From positions 1 to 64,000 of the forward strand of contig JAKAKL010000142.1 of the NCBI GenBank assembly GCA_021824565.1: a DNA stretch of 64,000 nucleotides, given 5' to 3'. This document shows, one piece after another, positions 55,410 to 62,341 of this stretch (the first letter of the stretch is position 1; each line of letters opens with the position of its first letter). The position numbers and the translations under genes are program-made. The notes under the pieces were generated by a model. The model did no database searches, was not told the origin of the DNA, and saw only the letters and a list, made by a program, of their open reading frames with translations. Source of the DNA: Bacteroidota bacterium (lineage in GTDB: Bacteria > Bacteroidota > Ignavibacteria > Ignavibacteriales > Ignavibacteriaceae).

Positions 55410-56360
55410 GTGAAAAATAATCTCAATATTCTCCCGTACAATAATGCAGTTTCATACCAGCTAGGCTTAAATACTAGTCAAGACGCCTTTATTCTGAAAA
55501 GCCGCCGCAATGTTCTCTTTGGGAGAAAAATCTCAGAGTTAAAAGAGAAGAAATTAATTTGGATAAATAACCCGCGTTCCAAATCAGAAGTGGAGGCACT
55601 TAGCTCATACAACAATATTTTCTTAAACAATGTTCCGATTTTCATAACAGGCTGCAGCCGCTCCTTAATTCCCTTTCTCGAAAAAAATAATTTTGAGATA
55701 ATGAAGACGGGCAAAGAAGCAATTTTAAATCTAAGCCATCCGCATTTCAAAAAAAGATCATTGAAGGAAATTATCAGAACAGGTTTTAGGAAAGGAAATG
55801 TAACCGAGTTCCCTTATTCAGAGGAAACCGCGGCAAGATTGGAAAAATTTAAAGCTACGTGCGTTCATGGTAATGAGCCGCAGTTAAAATATTTGTACAA
55901 CGATGTTTTGCTTCCATCAAACAGACTTTTTGTCTTTGAGGCTAAAAACGGCAAGTGGCTCGGCGCGATAACGATAAACATAAAAGATCAGCGCAAGGTA
56001 GAAACCGGGTTGATCTTAAGATCAAATAACGCTGCTAAAGGAATTATGGAAGCTTTGATATATTCAATCTTCACAAAATTAAAAGACGAGGGGTTTGCTA
56101 CATGGAGCCTCGGCGAAGTTCCGTATATAATTTATGACAGCCCGAAACTCTCCAAAGAATTTTTAATTAATTTTACGGGAAGAAGACTAAAATTTGCCTA
56201 TAACTACCTTGGGCTTTACAACTTCAAAAATAAGTTTGAGCCGATATGGCAGGAAATCTATACCTGCGGAAAACCGAAATTAAACTTAACAACATTCTTA
56301 AAAGCCGCGTACATTAGCAACCTGTCGGCGCTGATTATAAATAAAATCATCAGCGGCTGA
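55410..56360 (+). CDS. Lone phosphatidylglycerol lysyltransferase C-terminal (DUF2156-like) protein
   Basis: 316 residues from GTG 55410. It resembles the soluble C-terminal catalytic domain of MprF (tandem GNAT fold, LPG_synthase_C): 'FITGCSRSLIPFLEKNNFEI', 'LKEIIRTGFRKGNVTEFPYS', 'FEAKNGKWLGAITINIKDQR', 'GIMEALIYSIFTKLKDEGFA', 'TWSLGEVPYIIYD' and 'YNYLGLYNFKNKFEPIWQEI'. The usual N-terminal flippase with many TM helices is absent. Such stand-alone proteins may aminoacylate lipids or other acceptors using aminoacyl-tRNA. No operon partner is evident; 124 bp separate it from the response regulator. Confidence 0.65.
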   Translation: MKNNLNILPYNNAVSYQLGLNTSQDAFILKSRRNVLFGRKISELKEKKLIWINNPRSKSEVEALSSYNNIFLNNVPIFITGCSRSLIPFLEKNNFEIMKTGKEAILNLSHPHFKKRSLKEIIRTGFRKGNVTEFPYSEETAARLEKFKATCVHGNEPQLKYLYNDVLLPSNRLFVFEAKNGKWLGAITINIKDQRKVETGLILRSNNAAKGIMEALIYSIFTKLKDEGFATWSLGEVPYIIYDSPKLSKEFLINFTGRRLKFAYNYLGLYNFKNKFEPIWQEIYTCGKPKLNLTTFLKAAYISNLSALIINKIISG

Positions 56361-56782
56361 TCTAATAAAATCCTTCCGAAAAATAATTCTTTTTAATTAA
56401 GATTTTCTCTTTGTTTTTTATGAAATAGCCTATTTCCGCTCATATTAAGCTCTTTAAAACCAAAAATCAGTCATTTGCAAAGTGAGTTCAGTCATTTGCA
56501 AAGTGAGTTCAGTCATTTGCAAAGGCAAATCGGTCACTTGCAAAGTGAGTTCAGTCATTTGCAAAGGCAAATCGGTCACTTGCAAAGTGAGTTCAGTCAT
56601 TTGCAAAGTCAAATTGGTCATTTGCACAGCGCGCTTGACAATGTACGTGTTTTTGAATTTTAACTTTCAATGAATTCGGATTTTCGCTGCCGCTAAGAAC
56701 AAGTTTAATCAGCAAAGTAATTCAAGCTGTTTTTTTCGAATGCCTGATGCGGGCTTCGATTTAAGGATTCCTATTGCCGCTG
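56361..56782. other. Non-coding region containing a minisatellite
   Basis: 422 bp between the MprF-like gene and the 3' end of the dnaE N-terminal half. It holds the 21-bp repeat array described at 56468-56635. The remaining flanks show no promoter or RNA gene that I can recognise. Confidence 0.6.
56468..56635. repeat. 21-bp tandem repeat array (about 8 units), heptad-coding
   Basis: Seven units of 21 bp plus a degenerate eighth. Type A unit CAGTCATTTGCAAAGTGAGTT occurs first twice (56468, 56489); units 3-4 are repeated exactly as 5-6, a 42-bp higher-order repeat. The period is a multiple of three, so reading frames stay open. One frame reads SEFSHLQ / RQIGHLQ heptads with hydrophobic residues at 3-4 spacing (coiled-coil pattern). 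A short frame (TTG 56475 to 56663) would encode 62 residues but has no ribosome site. Confidence 0.85.
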
Positions 56783-58474
56783 TTATTTGGTTAAAACTGA
56801 TTTCGGCAATTCAAAAATATTTGAAGGTTCTGCTCCCTTCTCTTTGATTTGTCCAATGCTTTCAAAGTTAGTGTTTATTAGTTTCATAACGTCCTTTATA
56901 ACGCCAAGCGAGCGCTGACTGAGTAAGTCGATTTTTACAAGCCCTAAATCTTCTATGGGATACATATCAGGCTGGGTAATAATAAGACCAAGACCTTTGT
57001 TCTTTGCATATTCTAATGCAACATAGTCTGTCATTGGTGCCGGCGTTATTACGATCCCGGAAGGATGTATGCTAAGGTGGCGCGGATAGTCCGCGATTTT
57101 TGAAGCAACGGAGATAATAGATTTCCATGGTTCTGAATTAAAGTTAAGCGATTTAGTCTCGGGGAATTTTTCTGAGATGCCTGGTAAGTTTTTCGCGCTG
57201 GTCCATGGAATAAATTTACTAAACTTTGATATCTCGCTTTCAGGTATGCCAAATACTTTTGCAACTTCTCTGAATGCTGAACGTGCTCGAAAAGTAACCG
57301 TAGTTGAGATCATTGCTACCCTGTCGTAACCGTATTTTTCAAAAACATATTTTATTATTTCATCTCGTTCTTTCCAGCTAAAGTCAAGATCAACGTCGGG
57401 CGGAGATGTTCTGCCGCGGTTTAAAAACCGCTCGAAGTATAAGTTGTATTTTAAGGGATCTACTTCTGTAAAGTTAAGGCAATATGATACAAGGCTGTTT
57501 GCCGCAGAGCCTCTGCCTATATGCATCATGCCTCGCTTCTTTGCCTCGTTTATTATGTCCCACACTATTAAAAAATAATCTGCGTAGCCAAGCTCATCAA
57601 TTACCTCAAGTTCGTACTGCAATCGCTTCACGGCAGCTTCCGTGATCGGCTGGTATCTTTCAGATAAACCGTTAAATGATATTTTCCATAAAAAAGAAAA
57701 TGCGGTTTCTTTGTTAGGCAAAGGAAATGTAGGAAACTTCAGCCTGCCCAGCTGCATGTCAACGTTGCATGACTGGGCTATCTTTTCAGCGTTCCAAACC
57801 GCTTCGGGTATCGCGCGCCAGTCATTTCTTAATTCTTCGGGTGTCTTGAGATAGAATTCTTCATCGGCAAGTTCTTCTTCCGAGATGTTGTCAATTGTTG
57901 TGTTTAGCCTTATTGCAGATACTGCCTTGTGAAGCAGAAAATCTTTTTGATGAACGAAGTATGAAGGGTGGGAAGCCGCAATCTGCATGTTGTTGGCTCT
58001 TGCATATTCATAAAGCGCGCGGGTCTTCTTTTTATGCTTCTCTGTAATTATTAGCTCAACGAACAGGTATGTACGGATCTCATTTGTAAGTTCAATTTGT
58101 TTGAGGAGTGCTATTGAAGAAGTAAGTATAAAAATATTATCTGCAGGCTGCGAGAGAGCTCTCACGAGAGAAAAATCTTCTTTCAGTTTCCTTGATGTAA
58201 TTAACTTGCATAGATATGAATACCCTGCGTTATTCTTTGCGAGGAAGACTGCGTGCAGCTCTTTGTCTTTGGGATCGTCAATATATGCCCCGATAATCGG
58301 TTTGATATTTTGCTCAGCCGCTGCTTTAGTAAATTGAATCAACCCGTACATTGCGTTTGTATCTGTAAGCGCGGCGTAACGGCTGCCGGACTTTTTTGCG
58401 AATGATACGAGATCAGGAATAGGTATTGTGCCTTCTAGTAAAGAATAATTTGAGTGCGCGTGTAATGTGAACAT
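56783..58474 (-). CDS. dnaE: DnaE-type polymerase III alpha, N-terminal half (PHP, palm, thumb)
   Basis: 563 residues, about half of a normal DnaE. PHP domain (1 to about 200) starts 'FTLHAHSNYSLLEG'. Then comes 'HIGRGSAANSLVSYCL' and palm motif 'SPPDVDLDFSWKERD' with catalytic D360 and D362, 'DRVAMISTTVTFRARSAFRE', 'YPRHLSIHPSGIVI', and the third catalytic Asp D516 in 'GLVKIDLLSQRSLG'. The protein stops about 45 residues later, at the palm-fingers boundary. The fingers, clamp-binding and OB parts are encoded at 59745-61427 on the other strand. No frameshift or internal stop is present. It follows dinB by 45 bp on the same strand, like an error-prone dinB-dnaE2 unit. Both halves together could form a functional polymerase, but this is untested. 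Confidence 0.9.
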   Translation of the reverse strand: MFTLHAHSNYSLLEGTIPIPDLVSFAKKSGSRYAALTDTNAMYGLIQFTKAAAEQNIKPIIGAYIDDPKDKELHAVFLAKNNAGYSYLCKLITSRKLKEDFSLVRALSQPADNIFILTSSIALLKQIELTNEIRTYLFVELIITEKHKKKTRALYEYARANNMQIAASHPSYFVHQKDFLLHKAVSAIRLNTTIDNISEEELADEEFYLKTPEELRNDWRAIPEAVWNAEKIAQSCNVDMQLGRLKFPTFPLPNKETAFSFLWKISFNGLSERYQPITEAAVKRLQYELEVIDELGYADYFLIVWDIINEAKKRGMMHIGRGSAANSLVSYCLNFTEVDPLKYNLYFERFLNRGRTSPPDVDLDFSWKERDEIIKYVFEKYGYDRVAMISTTVTFRARSAFREVAKVFGIPESEISKFSKFIPWTSAKNLPGISEKFPETKSLNFNSEPWKSIISVASKIADYPRHLSIHPSGIVITPAPMTDYVALEYAKNKGLGLIITQPDMYPIEDLGLVKIDLLSQRSLGVIKDVMKLINTNFESIGQIKEKGAEPSNIFELPKSVLTK

Positions 58475-58519
58475 GTTCTTTTCAATTTTTGATACCGGTT
58501 ATAAAAAGCCGGGTAATTT

Positions 58520-59662
58520 TCAATTCTTCCCTATGTGAATAGAGTTGTAACCATACTTGCCGCGGATTTTCATTACGGCGCGAAGCATCCGTTTCCTTAT
58601 AACATTTTCATCTGCAAACAAAACTTCCTGCTCGCCAAAGCTGCTCAATTTGCTTAAATGAATTCCTATGAGCCGTACTCCGACTCTCCGTGTATATGCT
58701 TTTCGGAAGAGATCGACCGCGGTGTCGTAAACAACTTTATCATCATCAGTATTTTTAACTGTCTTAGCTCTTGTAATAGTAACAAAGTCTGAATAGCGCA
58801 GCTTAATAGATATCGTAGAAGATTGGAAATTTTCATCCCTTAAAAGCTGGCACGCTTTCGCAGTCAGATCAAAGAGAATAGATTCGATTTTTGCTTTATC
58901 AACTAAGTCGGTATCGAATGTAGTCTCTTTAGATATGCTTTTTCTTTCGTGCTCTACAACTACCAGATCATTCCCGCGACCGTTTGCTTTTTCCCAGAGG
59001 TCTAAACCGAATTTACCCAGTATAGCGGCAAGATAATCCGGTGATGTATCTGCTATATCGCTTACAATCCGGAAGCCCCGTGTACGAAGCAGCGGCAGCA
59101 GCTTTTTACCTATGCCTGGGATCTTCTCGATCGGAAGCGGAGCTAAAAATTCTTTCTCTTTTCCGGCGGGAACATACGTAACTCCCATCGGCTTGTTAAA
59201 GTCCGAAGCTATCTTAGCAAGCGTCTTGTTGGAAGCTATACCAATAGAACAAGGCAGCTTAAATAGATTGAAGATTTCAGACTGAATCCTTTTAGCGAAT
59301 GAAAGAGCGTCGCCGTAAATAGTCTCGCAGCCTGTAAAGTCAAGGCTGAACTCATCTATTGAAGCCTGCTGGACAACCGAGAAATAACCATCGAGAAATT
59401 TTTTCACTAACTTGGAATAACGACCATACTCTTTACCGTGACCGTGTATAAATAATGCGTTTGGGCAGAGACGGTATGCAGTACGCGCCGGCATCCCGGA
59501 CTGCACTCCATACTTTCGTGTTTCATAACTGCATGCCGCTGCAATTCCCCGCCCGTTTGGGTCCCCCCCAACAATAACCGGCTTCCCCATTAGGGAAGGA
59601 TCAAGTATACGTTCCACTGATACAAAAAACGCATCCATATCCAGGTGAAAGATTGTTTTCAT
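58520..59662 (-). CDS. dinB: DNA polymerase IV (Y family)
   Basis: 380 residues. Y-family catalytic motif 1 'FHLDMDAFFVSVE' (D8 in 'LDMD') and motif 'ASIDEFSLDFTG', with 'SCSYETRKYGVQSGMP'-type and 'LPCSIGIASNKTLAKIASDF' blocks. The helix-hairpin-helix is 'KIPGIGKKLLPLLRTRGF', followed by the little-finger domain. Near the C terminus 'GEQEVLFAD' matches the Q-x-x-L-F sliding-clamp motif, though another 'EQEVLF' reading is equivalent. It performs low-fidelity bypass of DNA lesions. It lies between the two dnaE halves and probably shares a transcript with the N half. Confidence 0.95.
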   Translation of the reverse strand: MKTIFHLDMDAFFVSVERILDPSLMGKPVIVGGDPNGRGIAAACSYETRKYGVQSGMPARTAYRLCPNALFIHGHGKEYGRYSKLVKKFLDGYFSVVQQASIDEFSLDFTGCETIYGDALSFAKRIQSEIFNLFKLPCSIGIASNKTLAKIASDFNKPMGVTYVPAGKEKEFLAPLPIEKIPGIGKKLLPLLRTRGFRIVSDIADTSPDYLAAILGKFGLDLWEKANGRGNDLVVVEHERKSISKETTFDTDLVDKAKIESILFDLTAKACQLLRDENFQSSTISIKLRYSDFVTITRAKTVKNTDDDKVVYDTAVDLFRKAYTRRVGVRLIGIHLSKLSSFGEQEVLFADENVIRKRMLRAVMKIRGKYGYNSIHIGKN

Positions 59663-59692
59663 TATTAATTGTCAATTCGCTTGTTTTTAATA

Positions 59693-59721
59693 TTGACTAT
59701 TATGCTTATAGTTAGTAATAT
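59693..59721 (+). promoter_or_regulatory. Promoter-like element with inverted repeat upstream of dnaE C half
   Basis: TTGACT (59693) and TAATAT (59716) are separated by exactly 17 bp, with the ATG 24 bp downstream. Within it, TGACTAT (59694) and ATAGTTA (59708) form an imperfect inverted repeat with a 7-bp spacer, a possible operator. It lies between divergent dinB and the C half and could act on both. Confidence 0.4.
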
Positions 59722-59744
59722 AGTGAACAAATATACACCTAAAT

Positions 59745-61427
59745 ATGGAAAAAGAACCAGACATAAGCAATACCGTTTTGATTGATATGGCAAAATATAA
59801 CCTGCCGAACAGCGGACTATTGCGGATATTCGACAGCATCCCTAAGCTTATCCCCGGGACGGGATTTAACATATTTGAATACCAAAAAGTTTTTAATGAT
59901 GAGATAACAAAAAAACTAATTAGGGAAGGCAGAACAATCGGATGCTTTTACATCGAGTCGCCTGGAATGCGCTCGCTGCTTAAAAGAACAAACTGCGATA
60001 CGTTTGAACTGCTTACCGCAGTCTCTTCTGTAATTCGACCGGGAGTAGCTGAATCCGGAATGATGAAAGAATTTATTGTACGGCATAAAAATTCAAAGCT
60101 TCGAAAATATCTTGTCCCTGAGATGGAAGCTATACTCGGTGAAACATACGGTGTTATGATATATCAGGAAGACGTACTGAAAGTGGCTCATCATATCGCG
60201 GGCTTAAGTTTAGAAGAAGCCGATTTGCTTAGAAGAGCAATGAGCGGAAAGATGCGCTCGCATGCCGCGATGCAATTGATAGTAGATAAATTTTTTCATA
60301 ACTGCAGGGCGAAAGGATACTCGGAAGAGATCACAAATAAGCTTTGGAAACAGATCGAGAGTTTTGCAGGCTATGCTTTTTGCAAGGCTCACAGCGCCTC
60401 ATTTGCGGTGTTCTCTTTCCAGGTGGCTTACCTTAAAGCGCACTACCCGGCTGAGTTTATGGCTGGCGTTCTATCAAACGGCGGCGGGTATTATTCTCCT
60501 GCCGTATATATTAGCGAGTGCAGAAGGTTAGGACTAAAAGTGATGCTTCCTTCTATCAACAAAAGTAATTTTGAATATTCGGCGTACAAAGACACTGTTA
60601 GGATCGGCTTTGCTGCTATTAAGAATTTTGAAAAGGAATCTGCCGGCAGAATAATAAACGAAAGAAATAAGAACGGGAAATTCAAATCACTGAAAGATTT
60701 TTTAAATAGAACCGGCTTGAGCATCACTCAAACCGAGATGCTTATTAAATGCGGCGCTATGGACTGTCTCCATGAAACAAGACCGGCTCTGCTTCGCCTT
60801 TCCGATGTGTATTTCAGAAATAAAAAGATGAATGAGTGCATTGAGGGAAATCTCTTTGCAAACGAACAGACTAACTTAGAAAAGGAAGCATGGACAATGA
60901 AACAATTCAGCATTGAGGAAATATGTGTAAGCGAATACGAAGCCTTTGGCTATATGGTAACAAAGCATCCTTTAGAATTTTTTGCCGGTGAGTTAAAAAC
61001 TGCGGGATTGTCTAATGCGATTGATATTCCAGGGCTTAACGGGCGCAGTGTTAAAATGATCGGCTGGTATATGACGTCTAAGAGAATAACTACCGGCAAA
61101 GGCGAAGTAATGAAGTTCCTTTCCCTTGAGGACTTAACCGGCACTTTTGAAGCTGTCCTTTTCCCTAAGGCATACAGCGCGTTTGCCGAACAAACTATGT
61201 CAATGGGACCCTTCCTGGTTGTAGGCAAAGTTGATGCTGAGAACGGAAATAATATCATCGTTGAAAAGCTTACCGTATTGAGCGTTGAAAAAGCTAAAGC
61301 AGTAACTCAAAAAGATAGAACGAATAATGATTTCTTCGGAGATTCTGAAAAGCCTGCATCGTATGAAGATGTACTTGTAGTCAGCTCTCTGGATAAAGAA
61401 AAGCTTCTGAGGGCGTATACGGGATAA
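59745..61427 (+). CDS. dnaE: DnaE-type polymerase III alpha, C-terminal half (fingers, clamp-binding, OB)
   Basis: 560 residues from ATG 59745. Family similarity begins at about residue 40: 'FNDEITKKLIREGRTIGCFY', 'IESPGMRSLLKRTNCDTFEL', 'SSVIRPGVAESGMMKEFI', 'YGVMIYQEDVLKVAHHIAGL', 'EADLLRRAMSGKMRSHAAM', 'FAGYAFCKAHSASFAVFSFQ', 'AYLKAHYPAEFMAGVLSNGG'. These are the fingers of bacterial DnaE. A helix-hairpin-helix region follows (about 310-345), a degenerate clamp-motif-like 'EGNLFAN' near 370, then an OB-fold (about 440-520). It lacks the PHP and palm, so it has no catalytic Asp. Its first 40 residues do not match DnaE and may derive from the break. It is divergent from dinB. Confidence 0.88.
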   Translation: MEKEPDISNTVLIDMAKYNLPNSGLLRIFDSIPKLIPGTGFNIFEYQKVFNDEITKKLIREGRTIGCFYIESPGMRSLLKRTNCDTFELLTAVSSVIRPGVAESGMMKEFIVRHKNSKLRKYLVPEMEAILGETYGVMIYQEDVLKVAHHIAGLSLEEADLLRRAMSGKMRSHAAMQLIVDKFFHNCRAKGYSEEITNKLWKQIESFAGYAFCKAHSASFAVFSFQVAYLKAHYPAEFMAGVLSNGGGYYSPAVYISECRRLGLKVMLPSINKSNFEYSAYKDTVRIGFAAIKNFEKESAGRIINERNKNGKFKSLKDFLNRTGLSITQTEMLIKCGAMDCLHETRPALLRLSDVYFRNKKMNECIEGNLFANEQTNLEKEAWTMKQFSIEEICVSEYEAFGYMVTKHPLEFFAGELKTAGLSNAIDIPGLNGRSVKMIGWYMTSKRITTGKGEVMKFLSLEDLTGTFEAVLFPKAYSAFAEQTMSMGPFLVVGKVDAENGNNIIVEKLTVLSVEKAKAVTQKDRTNNDFFGDSEKPASYEDVLVVSSLDKEKLLRAYTG

Positions 61428-61451
61428 TAGTTATTAAACAATAGTCGTTGG

Positions 61452-62339
61452 TCATTTATTTTTATTAGATAAACGCGGGAAAGCTTTTAATATCGTTTCA
61501 GGTATTTTTATTACATCGCTGCCTATCAAAAAATTGATAAGCTCAAAAGCGTTTGCCGCCGCGTTACCCTTCGGATGATTGTTATAATAAATTAAAACCT
61601 TTTTTACAGCATTCAATATTTCTTTTATCCTTAAGCCCGCATCGATTATTTCCGCAGGCGTGTACAGATAATTATAACGCTCGCTTCTCTGTTCGTAGGT
61701 CTGCTCCTGCCCGGAACTTTTTATCGAGTTTGTCCACGCTTCTTCATTCCTTCCGTGAAATCTTATATATGCGGTATCGCCTGCAATTACCGGGTTAAAG
61801 CTTACTGCCTGCCCTATTTCCGGCTGATCTATTGTGCATAATGCGCTTCTATTTTCTTTTAAGAAATTAAAGAACCTCTCGATGTACCATGATTTGTGGC
61901 GGACTTCAATATACTTTTCGTATTCCGGGAAGGTATCTATTAACGCTTTTATATGATTCGCGTTTTCCTTGTTCAGCATGAACGAATATGGAAATTGAAT
62001 CAGCAGTCCGCTTAGTCTCTCGGCATTGCTAAGTTTGTCCAGTATTAATTTTACGGACTTTATGTTATCCTTATTGTATTTGCGTTTATGAGTAAAGTCC
62101 TGATGGAGCTTAATTGTAAAAAGAAATTCGTCCTTCTCCTCAACTTTATTTATCCAGCCTTCAACAATTTGAGGATTGATGTATGTATAATAAGTGGAAT
62201 TAACTTCAACGGTATTGAAATACCCGGAGTAATATTTAAGGAAATCAAATGTGCTTGATTGCTGGCAAGGGTAGAAGTTTGGAACCCAGTCCTTATAAGA
62301 CCAGCCGGAAGTGCCGATGTATATTTTAGGCGGAATCAT
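61452..62339 (-). CDS. DUF72 family protein
   Basis: 295 residues. 'IYIGTSGWSYKDWVPNFYP', 'YYSGYFNTVEVNSTYYTYIN', 'LFTIKLHQDFTHKRKY', 'LLIQFPYSFM', 'YIEVRHKSWY' and 'AYIRFHGRNEEAWT' are the conserved blocks of DUF72, a TIM-barrel family of unknown function that often neighbours DNA-repair or nuclease genes. It starts 2 bp after the helicase stop, so it is co-transcribed with it. Length normal. Confidence 0.93.
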   Translation of the reverse strand: MIPPKIYIGTSGWSYKDWVPNFYPCQQSSTFDFLKYYSGYFNTVEVNSTYYTYINPQIVEGWINKVEEKDEFLFTIKLHQDFTHKRKYNKDNIKSVKLILDKLSNAERLSGLLIQFPYSFMLNKENANHIKALIDTFPEYEKYIEVRHKSWYIERFFNFLKENRSALCTIDQPEIGQAVSFNPVIAGDTAYIRFHGRNEEAWTNSIKSSGQEQTYEQRSERYNYLYTPAEIIDAGLRIKEILNAVKKVLIYYNNHPKGNAAANAFELINFLIGSDVIKIPETILKAFPRLSNKNK

Positions 62340-62341
62340 AA

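Noticed and set aside
56468-56635. CRISPR-like array
   Set aside because: Repeats are contiguous without spacers and the period is 21 bp; it is a minisatellite.
56783-61427. Split intein joining the two DnaE halves
   Set aside because: The N half ends and the C half begins without intein blocks (no N-terminal Cys block A, no C-terminal His-Asn plus Cys/Ser junction).
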